From: Chamaecrista fasciculata
Taxonomy: Eukaryota; Streptophyta; Magnoliopsida; Fabales; Fabaceae
Assembly: GCA_003254925.1 (NCBI GenBank)
Contig: QANZ01053544.1
Span: 135,081-199,080, forward strand
Length of the DNA stretch: 64,000 nt
Reading direction: 5' to 3'
Made by a program: the position numbers and the translations under genes. Shown piece by piece: positions 36,218 through 48,149 of this stretch (positions are counted from its first letter, which is position 1; each line of letters starts with the position of its first letter). The notes below the pieces were generated by a model. That model worked only from the letters and a program-made list of their open reading frames with translations, ran no database searches and was not told the DNA's origin.

Positions 36218-36772
36218 CTATACCAGGCTCGGGGGGGCCTGTTTTAGCCCATACAATGCTTTTTTGAGCTGATACACATCATCTTCATGCCCTTTAACAG
36301 AAAATCCTTCAGGTTGTTCGACATAAATCTCCTCCTCAAGAAAACCATTCAGGAATGCAAATTTAACATCAAGTTGAAACACTTTCCAACCCTTTTGTGC
36401 AGCCATAGCTAACAATAATCTTATGGTCTCTAATCTGGCAACAGGAGCAAATGTGTCAGAAAAATCAACACCAAAGATTTGAGCATACCCCTTTACAACT
36501 AGCCTGGCTTTGTGCTTGTTAATAGAACCATCTGCATTCAATTTGGTTCTAAACACCCACTTCACTCCTATGACTTTTTTGTCTTTGGGTCTTTTCACAA
36601 GATCCCGAGTTTGATTCTTCTCAATCATTGTGAGTTCTTCCTTCATCGCCTCTCTCCATTTTGGATCTTTTTCTGCTTCCCAAAAATTTCCTGGTTTAAG
36701 AACAACCACATTACATCTCTGATAGATTTCAGTGAGGGATCTTGTGCCTCTAGCTGGGGTATCATCCTCCAA
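36218..36772 (-). pseudogene. Copia reverse transcriptase (N-terminal part)
   Basis: Contains the typical copia blocks VIGVKWVFRTKLNADG, KARLVVKGYAQ, FAPVARLETIRLLLAMAA, FQLDVKFAFLNG and YGLKQAP. In the usual motif QLDVKTAFLNG the T is F here. The frame breaks at about 36230, and stops lie between it and the integrase part. Confidence 0.9.
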
Positions 36773-36988
36773 TTCATCTTTTTTCAGCTGGAACTATGAA
36801 TTTTGATCTGGAATTGCCTTTGATCATGCTGCCTTCCACTCCCATTGCCTATCTTCCATGAAATGCACATCTCTACTTATCAGAATTTTCTTTGTATGAG
36901 GTTGGAAAACTCTGTAAGCTTTTGAAACAATCCTGTAACCCACAAATATTCCAGCTTCGGCCTTTTTATCTAGCTTGTCTCTTTTGAT

Positions 36989-37654
36989 CTAAGGCACATA
37001 AGTAAAGCACAAGCATCCAAACACTTTAAGATTTTTTAAGGAAGGTTTATAACCATACCATACTTCAAACGGTGTCTTTCCTTCCACTGCTTTTGTTGGA
37101 AGCCTATTGAGTAGAAAGACTGAAGTATGTGCAGCTTCTGCCCAGTACTCTTTTGGCAAGCACTTCTCATACAACAAGCATCTAGCCATCTCCATTATGG
37201 TACGATTCTTCCTCTCACTAACTCCATTCTGTTGTGGAGAATAAGGAGCAGTGAGTTGATGTTCGATCTCGGCTTCCTCACAAAACAGATTGAATTGATT
37301 AGATGTGTACTCCTTGCCATTGTCTGACCTTAAAGCTTGAATCTTACAACCACTTTGAGTTTCGATCCACTGCTTGAATTTCCAAAATACACCAGCAACC
37401 TCTGACTTGAACCTGAGGAAGTAAATCCAGCACATTCTGGTGTAGTCATCAATAAAAACTATATAATACTTACTTCCGTTGAGTGATGAAGTTTTGATAG
37501 GTCCAGCCAGATCTGTGTGAATTAATTGCAGCTTTTCAGTAGCTCTCCAGGTTGCATTCTTGAAAGGAATTCTTGCTTGCTTCCCAATTTGACAAGTTTT
37601 GCAATCTGGTTTATCATCTCCATGGTAGGGCAGCCCTTGAACCAGATTTTTCTT
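36989..37654 (-). pseudogene. Copia integrase
   Basis: The zinc-binding GAG-pre-integrase end and the catalytic core are here. IHTDLAGP (first catalytic Asp) lies near 37500, and the second Asp is in LRSDNGKEY. The catalytic Glu is in PQQNGVSERKNRTIMEMAR. It is followed by NRLPTKAVEGKTPFEVWYG. The frame is closed by a stop near 36989 and separated from the protease part by an in-frame TAG at 37655. Both look like late point mutations. Confidence 0.88.
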
Positions 37655-38279
37655 CTACAAATTCATCACAACAGCATGATGGAAGTGCCCTAGTCTTTTG
37701 TGCCATACTTCTACATTAGCCTTTTTAGCATAATAGGCTATTTGTTCTTGCTCAAGTGTAAAACTCTTTCCCCTCATGAGTACTCTGAATACGTCTTTAC
37801 CTTCTGCATCCTTGATTTGACAATGATTGTCTTCAAAGATAACTTTGAAACCTTTCTCAAGTAGCTGTCCTACACTTAACAGATTTTGGTTTATGTCAGG
37901 TACAAAAAGAACATCTTGAATTAATTTTGTACCTGAAGAACCTCTTATTGTGACAGTGCCTCTCCCCTTTACAGCAAGATAATCTCCATTTCCTATTTGT
38001 ACTTTGGAAATTACAAAAGTGTCTAGCTCCTTGAAAAGATCTCGATCAAATGTCATGTGGCTTGTGCAACCACTGTCTATAAGCCACTTGTCACTTGAGC
38101 TGCTGGTTGCAAAACAGGTTGCTACAAAGAGTTGCTCCTCTTCCTCTTGCTCAGCCACCTGTGCAACATTTTTCTGCTGCTCATAGTTGCTTTTACAAAT
38201 CTTCTGATGATGTCCCTTCTTCTGACATTTCTCACACTGCTGATCTGGCCTTCTCTAGCATTTGAAGGGTGGATGACCC
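37655..38279 (-). pseudogene. Copia end of gag and protease
   Basis: Contains a second cysteine-rich motif, then the protease with active site DSG (WLIDSGCTSHM). GAG-pre-integrase with VEVWHKRLGHFHH follows. A TAG at 38255-38257 directly after the last Cys of the first zinc knuckle, and another at 37655, stop translation. The upstream gag is separated by the nested MITE. Confidence 0.88.
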
Positions 38280-38918
38280 TAGGGGTGAGCACGGGTTGGG
38301 TTGGGGCGGGTTGAGGGGAAATTCCAACCCAACCCGCACATCAATCTGCGGGTTGGGTTGGGTTGGGTTTTATGATTTTTAAAACTCAACCCGAACCAAC
38401 CCAACCCGCAGAGTTGCGGGTTGGGTTGGGTTGAACCCGCGGGTTGAGTTTGTAATTTTTTTTTTATAATTTTCATTAAAAAAAATATTATTATAAATTT
38501 GTGGGTAGTGAATAAAAAAACTTACACATAAAAAATGTTAAAAAACATAGATTTTATATATATAAATATAAATCAATTAAAATATATTCTATAAAATATG
38601 TAAATGTAATATATATATGTAATTATGTAAATTTTAAAATAAAAATATCTTATTTATAAAGAACTAATAGTATAAATACATAAGAAAACATACAAAATTT
38701 ATATAAAAACATATAAATATTTATTAAAAAAATTATATGCGGGCTCGTGGGTTGGGTTGGGTTGAAAAACTCCAAACCCGCAACCCAACCCGCAAGTTTG
38801 CGGGTTGAGAATTTTGAACCCAAACCAACCCGCGAACCCGAACCAACCCAACCCATAGCTGCGGGTTGGGTTGGTTTCTGCGGGCTCGCGGATTGGTGGG
38901 TTGGTTTGCTCACCCCTA
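38280..38918. mobile_element. hAT-type MITE inserted in copia gag
   Basis: Termini taggggtgagca and tgctcaccccta are perfect inverted copies. The octamer GATGACCC flanks both sides (38272-38279 and 38919-38926), an exact 8-bp hAT duplication. The sub-terminal arms are dense in gggttgggttgg words and their complements, with an AT-rich centre. Length 639 bp, no transposase. It interrupts the zinc knuckle between its His and last Cys codons. Confidence 0.95.
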
Positions 38919-39708
38919 GATGACCCTTCTTTCCACAGTGTTTACAAGGAGGAAAATCAGATTTGGTTCCCCCATTTTTCTTAGGAGAATCATGATCTGA
39001 GTTTTCCTTCTTGTTCTTCTTTTTCTTCCCTTTATCTCCTTGATTTGACTGAACCTTTGCAACTAGCGCACCCTCAATAGATCCTTCAGACCTCATAAGC
39101 CTTCTCTGTTCTTGTGCCTGCAAAAAAGTCAATAATTCTGCCAAACTAATTTGTGACAGATCTTTAGTAGTTTCCAGTGAGGAAATAGTTGCTTCAAACC
39201 TTTCAGGAATTGTTACAAGAATTTTTTGAACCAATCTAGAGTCAGGAAATTCAGAGCCAAGTAGTCGTACTCTATTGGCAATATTGAGTAATTTATCAGA
39301 ATACTCCTTGATGGTCTCTGACTCCTTCATCTTCTGAACTTCAAATTCTCTAATCAGGTTGAGAATACGCATTCCCTTGAGCCTTTCATCACCTTCATAC
39401 TCTTTCTTTAAGAAACTCCAGACTTCATATGCTGATTTCAATGTCATAATTCTGACAAAGATTTCAGATGAAATAGTAGAAAATAACGTAGCTCTAGCCT
39501 TCGACTTTCTTCCTTTCTTTTCCTTGTGATTCTTAATTTGCGCCATGGTTGGATTGGCAGGCAAGGGAGGAACTTCGTAGTCCTCCTCAACAGCCTCCCA
39601 GAGATCATTTGCCTCCATGTGTGCCTCCATTCTTGCTGCCCATACATGATAACCTTCTCCATTGAAGACATGTGGTGCTAGTGCAGTAAACGGTGTTTCT
39701 GAATCCAT
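38919..39708 (-). pseudogene. Copia gag
   Basis: Starts at ATG 39708 (MDSETPFTALAPHVFNG), with the copia gag core (YHVWAARMEAHMEANDLWEAV, LKKEYEGDERLKG) and a basic linker (KGKKKKNKKE). It leads into a CCHC knuckle (CKHCGKKGH) that is cut by the MITE; past that point the frame reads MITE sequence, so the protein is disrupted. Confidence 0.92.
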
Positions 39709-39763
39709 AGAGAAAGAAAGGAATATTTGTGTTTTCCCTCAATTACAAGTCCCTCAAGAAGAG

Positions 39764-39776
39764 AGCTCTGATACCA
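39764..39776 (-). other. Primer-binding site of the copia element
   Basis: On the minus strand tggtatcagagc begins three bases after the 5' LTR. It is complementary to the 3' end of initiator tRNA-Met, the usual copia primer. Confidence 0.85.
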
Positions 39777-39779
39777 CTT

Positions 39780-40093
39780 TGTTGGAGTTAACAAAGGTAA
39801 AAAACGTAGAAGAGAAAATAAAGGCCCAGAATAATATTCTAAAAGATTTTGCTGCTGAACTTGGTCATTTTTATTGATTGGAATAGCTTTAAATACAAAT
39901 AACCGTTCCTAAAAATGTGCAACAACTTTCACATAACAACAAACTTAAAAATCAGAATATTTCCTAAACTGAAAAATCCCTGAAAATCAGGAATTGAAAA
40001 CAGCATTACACGAATTTAAAAACAATAACAATAAATCTGAAAATCAGCGCAGAACGTGGCTTTTATTTGCTGCATTGAGGCAATTCTTCAACA
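39780..40093 (-). repeat. 5' LTR of the copia element
   Basis: 314 bp, reading TGTTGAAGAATTGCC to TTAACTCCAACA on the minus strand, with a TGTTG/CAACA terminal inverted repeat. It is flanked on the right by the TAATC duplication. Confidence 0.9.
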
Positions 40094-40213
40094 TAATCAT
40101 CCTTTAAAATTGATATATCTACCAAATGATCAAGCCTAAATGGACTGCTAGTTGGCTTCTAACTAATTCAACCCTGTGGACTTTTTGTTAGTGAAAGCGA
40201 TCATTACTATTTA

Positions 40214-41164
40214 GGCTGTGTTTGGCTTGGGATTATAGTTTCATTATAATCCCATTACAATTTCATTATTCCCATTTTCATTACATAACTTAAGCTACAG
40301 TGCTATTTGGGTGTTTGTTTTTCAATTATAAAGTCATTACAAAAATTACACTTCATTACAAACTCATTTCATTACATATTTCATACCCAATTACTAACAT
40401 ACCCCTACTCAAATACCTATAATTACCTATACTCTAATACAAATATAAAAAAACTATTTAGCAAAATAGTAATTTTCAATACCCTCATTTATTACACTTA
40501 CAACTTTCTCTCTCCACTCATCATTTTTTCTTTTTTCTTCCTCTTTTTCTTATTCACCCCCTCTCTCTCACATATATATNNNNNNNNNNNNNNNNNNNNN
40601 NNNNNNNNNNNNNNNNNNNNNNNNNNNNNNNNNNNNNNNNNNNNNNAATATAGAAACCCAATCGTTGATGAATGCAATTTTTTACGGGTCAAGAGATATA
40701 TTTCACTTTCGTAAGGACTGATTCGTTCAATTTATATAAAATCATAGACCAAATGGTAGGTTTTTAAAAATTTTCATGTTATTTACATTTTGGTCCTTTC
40801 ATTTCATTACATAATACTACTCCAACCTTCATTACAAATATTCACATCTAGCACAAATTCCAAGACAATTTCATTACCATTTCATTTCATAACCACCACA
40901 ACCAAAAAGTCAAAATATTATTTTTTTATTTCTATCTATTTCCATTATCAATTATCAATTCTACCCCTATACAATTTAAAAAAACCCATATATTTATTTC
41001 AACCAACCACAATCATTACATACCCTTTTTCATAATTTCACATCCTATTTTTTTCATTACATCTCAAACTAATCCAAACACCATTTTCATTACATAATTT
41101 TCTCATTACCATTTCATTACATAAAATCATCATTTCATTACCTACTTCTAATCCAAACACACCC
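40214..41164. mobile_element. PIF/Harbinger-type MITE with assembly gap
   Basis: The left end ggctgtgtttggctt and right end taatccaaacacaccc are inverted copies, with TTA on both sides (40211-40213 and 41165-41167). Both arms are full of cattaca/ttcattac words. The interior includes 67 Ns. No coding region. Confidence 0.8.
40580..40646. other. Assembly gap (67 Ns)
   Basis: Unresolved bases in the middle of the MITE, next to a CT/AT microsatellite. The repeat probably stopped the assembly. Confidence 0.99.
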
Positions 41165-41167
41165 TTA

Positions 41168-41904
41168 ATTTGTTTTACTCCTTTTGTTTTCATAATGGAT
41201 TAGAACCTGCTGATTTAGCTATCATATTGATTGGGAGGTCATGCATATTATATTGTTGAGCGTTAGAAAGGAATAGGTTTGATAAATATTGATTATCCTC
41301 ATAATAGAAAAACCTATTAGCTAACGAACTTAGCCATCTTTGACGATGAATCAACAATTCACAATGTTTTTCTTGTATATTTTTTATAAACCGGCGTTAG
41401 ACATAATATATATACATATATTGATCTCTTTGGGAGTAAGAAGCTTCCTTATCATCTCTTGGTATATAACTTTCTGATTGCATAAAACTTCCCATATCTA
41501 AAATGCTTGTTCATAATTAAAGACACGAATAAGCATACAGAAGTTGTAAATAAGAAAAATAAACAAAGAAGAAGGAAGAATATATAATAAGCTGTAAGTA
41601 AACACTACAGCAAATTGTAAACATTCAACAGTGATACAGTTTATTCATGGCTTTCACAGAACAGCTAGTACCATCTTGCAATTTTTAAAATACAGGTACA
41701 GTTTTTGTATCTTTATTAACAAAGTCTCTAATAAAAAATGACATGAATATCTTTTACAGTGTAACAACACGTGGCTGAGTCTTTCCTTTTTTAGTTTCTT
41801 TTTCCATATTTTCATTAGAAACTTGACAGAAAAGATACAAAGAACTCTGCCTGGTCTTTTCTAAAGCTACATACCACACCTCAGATTCTGCAGCTTGGCC
41901 ATCT
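41168..41904. other. AT-rich spacer, possible 3' end of a minus-strand transcript
   Basis: No coding frame. From about 41640 to 41900 composition is more gene-like, so this may be the 3' part of the transcript proposed at 41905-42350. Confidence 0.35.
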
Positions 41905-42350
41905 TCAATCATACAAAGGTTTCTGAATGAAACATTCTAGATGACTATTAGGAAGAGTGGATAAAAGAAAAACAGAAACAAACACTAAATCACTACCATA
42001 CCCTTCAAAATTCAACAACATAAACACAGATTTTAGACTAAGAAAAACAAAAACTGCTGACACTGCCATCACAAAGATGCAACTAGTTGAATAGAACCCG
42101 GAAGAAAGGCTTGGCCTTCCCTTTGCCTCTTTGACTTGCCTTTTTTTTTTCCACTTCTCTCTTCCAATCAAAGAAAGAAAAGAGTAGTAGAATATAAGCA
42201 GAGAGTGTGAGAACTAGACTTAGTAGTCATCATCATCTTCATTTTCTTCTTTCTCCATAACCTCCATATATCTCTGGGCTTAGATTATATTGCAGTAATG
42301 ATAAGGAAAGAAAGACAATCAGATTCTTGCCTCCTCTTCTAAACCATCCT
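41905..42350 (-). other. Candidate minus-strand transcription unit, unknown product
   Basis: A strong TATA-like agtatatataaag lies at 42376-42362 on the minus strand. Downstream are a GA-rich leader, a 12-codon acidic frame (MEKEENEDDDDY, near 42269-42231) and then an 88-codon frame (42171-41905). The latter has a basic start (MIGREKWKKKRQVKEAKGR) and a hydrophobic middle (FVMAVSAVFVFLSLKSVFML). I recognise no family. It may be a small membrane peptide gene or a non-coding transcript. Confidence 0.3.
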
Positions 42351-42361
42351 CTCTAATGGTC

Positions 42362-42376
42362 TTTATATATACTTGG
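42362..42376 (-). promoter_or_regulatory. TATA-like element
   Basis: Minus strand agtatatataaagac, upstream of the candidate unit. Confidence 0.4.
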
Positions 42377-43187
42377 AAAGGGGAGATTATTGGAGGCAAG
42401 CAATAGGAAAAGTAGACAAAAGGGTACAGATTAGCAAAGACAGGAAAGAGAAATTACATTCCAAATAGAGAGCATAGGTTTCAAAAATGTTTAGAAATTC
42501 AGCAAGTACACAAATTGGAAAAATAACAAAATTGGTCCCAAAGAAAATACGATTTAGTCCCTATATATTAGAAATATATTTTTTGTTTCTTATATATTCC
42601 TTTTACAAACAACATTAACTATTTTTTTTTTGGGTAAAAAGAAGTTTAAATGAGTTGGATTTTTGGGGCTCACCAAGGTCAGGGACAGAACTCTAGGCTC
42701 TATGAGCGCTTACTTACAAATTGCTTAACTATTTGATCCACATAAATATTATTTCATGACTAAATAATTGATGTTTATAAAAATAAATAAATTAAAATTA
42801 AAAAAAATATATTTCTAATATTCAAATATTAAATCAGAGTTTTGAGAAAATTTTAGACTAAAAAATAAGTTTATTCTTTGTTTTACGTTAGTCTTTTCAT
42901 TATCATATGTCAGTGAAATTTTAAATTCAAATTGGTTATTATAAAAAAATAAATGATTCCCTAACGAGTCCATTACCCACATGAGATGATAATTCTTCTT
43001 CTTACTTTAGACAAAAACAAACACAGAACAATATTCTATAGTAGAGAGACAAGAAAATGGATAAAGGAGTAAGGGGGTGAAGCTGGTCCAAAAATATAGG
43101 GAATGAGGACGTGAAGGACGTCTAAAGATAAACAAAACTCCTAGTGAACTTTATTTTATTCATTTGTTTAGCAAAAAATAAGAAGAC
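42377..43187. other. AT-rich spacer
   Basis: Contains a fragment with aaaattggtcccaaag and gatttagtccctatat, a single arm of a foldback-type repeat. No gene seen. Confidence 0.4.
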
Positions 43188-43416
43188 TAAACTAACAATT
43201 TGATCCTTGAAAGATTACTGAGCTGACAATTCGATCCCCGAAAAATTGAAATACATATATAGTTGAGTCCCTAAAAGATCAAAATATTGTACTTATTAGT
43301 TATTTTATGGACTAAATACTGTATCATTTTGATCTTTTAGAAACTAAAGAGTATACAATTCTATTCTTTTAGGAGTTAAATTGTGTATTTCAATCTTTCA
43401 AAAACTGAATTGTTTG
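43188..43416. mobile_element. Small foldback element
   Basis: aaactaacaatttgatccttg on the left mirrors the right-hand tttcaaaaactgaattg, and inner aaaagatcaaaat mirrors attttgatctttt. About 229 bp, non-coding. Confidence 0.6.
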
Positions 43417-43572
43417 TTTACTAAAAAAAATTTTATAAACTATAAAAAGTGATAAAATAGACTTTTTTTTTATAAACAAGTTTTTAATTCTTATATAAAA
43501 GATTGCAATTCTATAAAAGAGTTGTTAACTCATGTATATCTTAAAAATTAGGTGGTATTTTGTAAAATATTA

Positions 43573-43920
43573 GGAAAAAATGTTATTTTCGTCTCCAAAA
43601 TTTACACTAATTGTCAATTTTGTCTCTAATTTTTTTTTGCTGTCAATTTCGTCCCCGATATTTCACATTTTGATTAATTTTTTCATTCTTTGACTAACTT
43701 CTTTCAATAAATTAATAACAAACTTTATCATGTTTTTCAATCTGAGTTACGATTTAAATTTCTTTTTCTATAAATCTTACATTATATATCATTAGTCACG
43801 TAATTCAGTCGTTAATATTTGGTTAAAGTAAGAACAAAGGATAAAGTTGATCAAAATGTGAAACATTGAAGACAAAATCGGCATTAGTGTAAAGTTTGAG
43901 GACTAAAAAGCTGTTTTTAC
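43573..43920. mobile_element. Foldback MITE with 9-bp duplication
   Basis: Inverted arms (ggaaaaaatgttattttcg on the left, the mirror ending gctgtttttac on the right) are flanked by the exact 9-bp repeat aaaatatta (43564-43572 and 43921-43929). Sequence and layout match 22377-22682 and 19348-19692. Confidence 0.85.
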
Positions 43921-43929
43921 AAAATATTA

Positions 43930-45499
43930 AAAGTTTATCAAATGTCTTATAATTTATCAGTTTAAAGAAAATTTTTGTAGAATATATAAAGTTGAAGTGG
44001 TTTTTATATACTATAATTTATACAAAATAAAAAAAAAGGTGGACGGGCAAGATATAATAATGAAAAGGCGATTAAAGATGTGTATATAGCAACAAAAACA
44101 GCCAAGTGTAAAGAGAGAATAGGGAGGTAGATTACCACTTCTAATTTATTTGCACATGGCACCGTCCTAACGCAAAGTGGGGGAATCATGTGCCAAAATG
44201 CACTAGTTTTTTTTTTTTTTTTATGTGTATGCCAATTGCCAAGACAACAAAGTGATAAACATAAAATATGTGGACTTATTATGTATTTAAAGTATTTATT
44301 ATTTAAGTAGATTTTACTCTTTGAAAAAAACTTTTTTCTTTTCTTTCTATATGATTTAATTAAATTATTTGTTCACAAAAGAAAATTAATTCTAATGGCT
44401 AGTGGCAATGCTTTAGCTTAAGAAGTAAGAACAGTCAAACTCTATTCTTATTATTCATTTGGATACTCAGTTTGATTAATATATATTCTTAATACTTTTG
44501 TTGTTAAGAATATATATATATATATATATATATATATTCTTAATGACGTTGATCAGATTACAATTTTTAAAAATATTGTTTTTGCAAAAATAAAATCAAA
44601 GATTGAAGTATAAAAATAATTTTATATGAACAAAATTGAAAACTTCATTTTGGTTTTAAATGTTTGGGCCACATTTTATTTTGATCTTGAATTTATTTAT
44701 TCTGAAAAAAAAAATGTTCTTTAATATTTTTTTAAAAAAATATAAATTTTTAACTTTGTTATAAATAATTATTAAAAATAATTTTTACAAAATAAAAAAT
44801 TATTTTTTAAAATATTAAAATTTAGACTCTGTTCTAGAAAGTTTAAGTGTTGAGCTACGCTCTCAATTATTGAATCATTCATTTTTTTTTTTGCTAAAAT
44901 TTATGCCCAAAAGATTGTTGTATAAATTTTAAGATATAAAATTGTAATTTTATTTTTTAAAAAACAAAGAATATCTTCCTCACAGCATATCTTAAGAATT
45001 ATAACAAATGTGGTATAATTTGACCTGTCAGAGAATCTCACATCCTTTCCCTAATGGGAATATAATTAGCACCATTTTAGATAAATCCTTTAGAATAAAC
45101 AACTACTACTAATCATGTGTGGTCACCTTCTAGCTAGCTAACCTAAGTAGGTTTGGTTAAAGCTTACTTTTGTTGTGCGGTAATCCAGGGATTGAGTTGA
45201 CTAATCTCATATTACAAGTTACATTTAAATGTTTAATCATTACGAAAACTTATCTGACCAAAAACGAAAAATTACGAAATTTTTTTTTTAAACTTTATCT
45301 AAAATTAAAAATTAATTTTTAAATATTATGAATTAAATTTATGATTATGATTCTATTATATAGTTTCTATAGGGATTAAATAATCAATGTTTGTAAAGAA
45401 ATCAATGATCAAAGAATGTATTTTTATCATTAAGAATCTAAATTATGATTTTAAGATAAATCTAGAAATTAAAAAATACTTTTATTCTTAAATTTATGC
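43930..45499. other. AT-rich spacer with a 40-bp palindrome
   Basis: At 44504-44543 ttaagaa, (TA)n and ttcttaa form a perfect palindrome. Otherwise AT-rich DNA without a gene. Confidence 0.5.
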
Positions 45500-46215
45500 A
45501 AAAAAAAAAAGGATTGAATGGTCAAATTGATCTCATATGATATTACTTCCAAATTCATTGTGGTATTGCTGTTTCTTGTTCAAATTGATCTCATATATTT
45601 GTATGGTGATTCACTTCAATCATAAATTATTGAATATAATCATATATCTCATTTAAAATTTGAATACGATGAGTCCAAAGTTACGGGTTATTTTGACAAA
45701 TAAATCTCTATCTAGTTGGCATCATTAACAATGAAAAAAAAAACAAATTGATGAGTTCAAATAGAATGAGTTCAGAATTACGTGTTATTTTGGGCTATTT
45801 TTCTTTTTATCTTTTAGTCCCAAACCCACTTTAGGTTTGCTTTGGTTTGTAAATGGTCTCAATTGAATAAAGTCTCGTCAAGAGTAACTTGTAACTCTGA
45901 ACTCATGGTATTTGAACTTGAAATAATATATATATATGACCAACTTCGTTTGTTTTACTGTGAAATAAGAATCTCAATTTTTCGAACTTAATTTGATTTT
46001 GTTTACTGGTGCTGTTAACTGAATAGAGAAATACTTGTCAAAGACAATCTATAACTCTGGATTCGTTCCATTCAAACTTAAAAACAAATAGATATGAGTA
46101 TATTCAATATTTTTAGACCAAAGTGAACTATTATAAAAATATATAAGACTAGTTTAAACATTTTAGAAGAGAAATGACCAAAATAAACTTTGAGATCGAT
46201 ATAGGATAAATTTAA
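45500..46215. mobile_element. Foldback-like element related to 48150-48674
   Basis: Outer caaattgatctcatat and the opposing aagtgaactattataaa stretches are weak inverted arms. The interior shares aagttacgggttattttg and ggattcgttccattcaaac wording with the interior of 48150-48674. Boundaries are approximate. Confidence 0.4.
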
Positions 46216-46317
46216 GTATTAAAAAGAAAAAGCTTTATATAATTATGGCCATCCTTTGCTTCATTGGTTTTGATCTTCAACTTCCACTATCCTTCGAATT
46301 CACTTACAGCTCTTTGC

Positions 46318-46684
46318 TGTTAGTAAGGGTACAATTTTATTTTCTTAACCTACTGTAGAGCAGACGCCTAAGTGTCATGATTTGACTATAACTTGGCCCC
46401 ACATTTGGGCCTCCGCCATGGGACAATTGATGCCACACATTGGCTAACAATCTCTCCCTCAGCAATTGTCCCGCTGGGAATCGAACTCACGACCTTGGCT
46501 CTGATACCAATTATTAGGATCAAGCGCTTAGCACTAGGCCAAAAGCTATAGCTGTTAGCAAGGGCGCAACTCTATTTCCTTAACCCATCGTAGAGCAGAC
46601 GCCCAAGCGCCATGGTTCGACTATGACTTGGCCCCACACCTGAGCCTCCGCCATGGGACAATTGATGCCACACCTTGGCTAACA
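46318..46684 (-). mobile_element. TRIM-like miniature LTR retroelement
   Basis: Two direct repeats of about 131 bp (46318-46449 and 46555-46684) both begin tgttag and end ggctaaca. Between them lie about 105 bp. On the minus strand this gap holds tggtatcagagcc (complement near 46497-46509), the tRNA-Met-type priming sequence. Just before the distal repeat comes gctgagggagaga, a polypurine tract. That is the skeleton of a terminal-repeat retrotransposon in miniature. No target duplication is visible. The priming site is about 45 bp from its LTR, farther than usual. Confidence 0.65.
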
Positions 46685-46821
46685 GGTTGAAAATTCGCAT
46701 GCATGTGTGCTCAATAAACCATGTTTAGATTAAAGAGAGTGAGCAAGTATTAAAAATTGTATGTAAAAATAGAAAGGTATGTGTGTGTAATTTTGAAGTT
46801 TGAAGGGTTATAAATAAAAGA

Positions 46822-47267
46822 TCAAAGTGCACTTTTTTGTCTCATAACTTTTATCTAGATCTCAATTTGGCCTCATAACTTTTTTTTGTTGCACTTTTGG
46901 TGTTATATCTTTTGCTCATGTTGTAGATTATTTAGTCTCGTTTATACTTTTTGTCCTATATTTTTGGGTCTAGTTGTAGAATTGGTTCTATATCTTTTGG
47001 TCAAGTTACAAAATTGGTCTCATATTTTTAAATCAGGTGCAGAAATTGCTCCCACATCTTTGGGTCATGCATGTGAGATTGACGATGAAACTTTTTGCAA
47101 AGATATTAGACCAATTCTACAACCTGACCAAAAGATATGAAACCAAAAGTGATACGGAATCAAATATGCAATCTGAGCAAAAAATATGAGATTAAAAATC
47201 CAACAAAAAAATTATGGACCAAATTAAAATTTAAGCAAAAATTATAGAACTAAAAGTGCACTTCAAA
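46822..47267. mobile_element. Foldback element
   Basis: tcaaagtgcacttttttgt and the right-hand aaaagtgcacttcaaa are inverted copies, with arms built of tttggtctcatatctttt-like repeats. Related in style to 3564-4304 and 24811-25192. Confidence 0.7.
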
Positions 47268-48149
47268 CTAAGTAAAATAAAAATATAAGAATGGAAGTTA
47301 AAAAATTTCGCAAAGAGTAAGAAGAGAAGTATGACACAAACCGCGTGAAAACTGAATCATCATCTATGCATTAAAAGTAAAGCTTACAACGCAAATATAT
47401 TAATATAAGCTTCCTCGTTAGGATGAGATGAAATATATGTGTATATATTATAATATACCAAAAGTACAAGGTTCAAGTAGTAAGCAATTTTTTATCTCTT
47501 AAATATTTTCTAAGTTTGAAGCTTTGTAAATATAATTACTTTTGTTGGAGAGTCTTTTTAATCATAGTCAAGTGCTCGACTAAAGTTCAGACCAAAAAAA
47601 AAATAGTGCTCGACTAAAGTCGAATATGAAATAATCAAAACAAACTCTCAAATACTGAATCAGCAACAAAATTTCGGCCAAAAAAAAAAATCAGCATCAA
47701 AATTAATTTACATTATGAAAAATTGTAAATATTTTTTATATAAATATAAATAGAATTAAGTAAATAATAAAATAACCAACAAAGAGAAAATTTATTTATC
47801 TTTTCATAAATAATATATATTAATAATTATATATTATATTAATATGTAACTTTTAGTAAAAAAGATAATTTAGAAAGCTTGAAACTCATATATACTAACA
47901 TGTGTTTGGTTTCTTTCAAATATATATTGCAACATAACTCTTATAATGAGCATATTTCATTGTCTATAAATGGTCAGGAGATGAGGAAAAAAAACAAAAA
48001 CTTCAATTTCAGTACCTTTATTTGAAATGAAATCTTATTTTGTTCCAATATGTTGGAATTATACAAATAGACTTAAACCAAAATGAAATACGTATTCTGA
48101 GATAAAGTAAAGAAAAAAAAAATACCTATTCTCAAAATATTAAAATGAA
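47268..48149. other. AT-rich spacer
   Basis: gtgctcgactaaagt occurs twice (near 47570 and 47608). Nothing else seen. Confidence 0.45.

Larger units (their letters stand above)
34867..40093 (-). mobile_element. Ty1/copia LTR retrotransposon, degraded, with nested MITE
   Basis: Two LTRs flank the body, with TG...CA ends and the 5-bp duplication TAATC (34862-34866 and 40094-40098). It is transcribed on the minus strand: 5' LTR on the right, primer-binding site tggtatcagagc next to it (complement at 39765-39776, initiator tRNA-Met type), then gag, protease, integrase, reverse transcriptase and RNase H. Integrase before reverse transcriptase is the copia order. Several stops, a frameshift and the MITE at 38280-38918 make it non-autonomous now. 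Confidence 0.93.
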
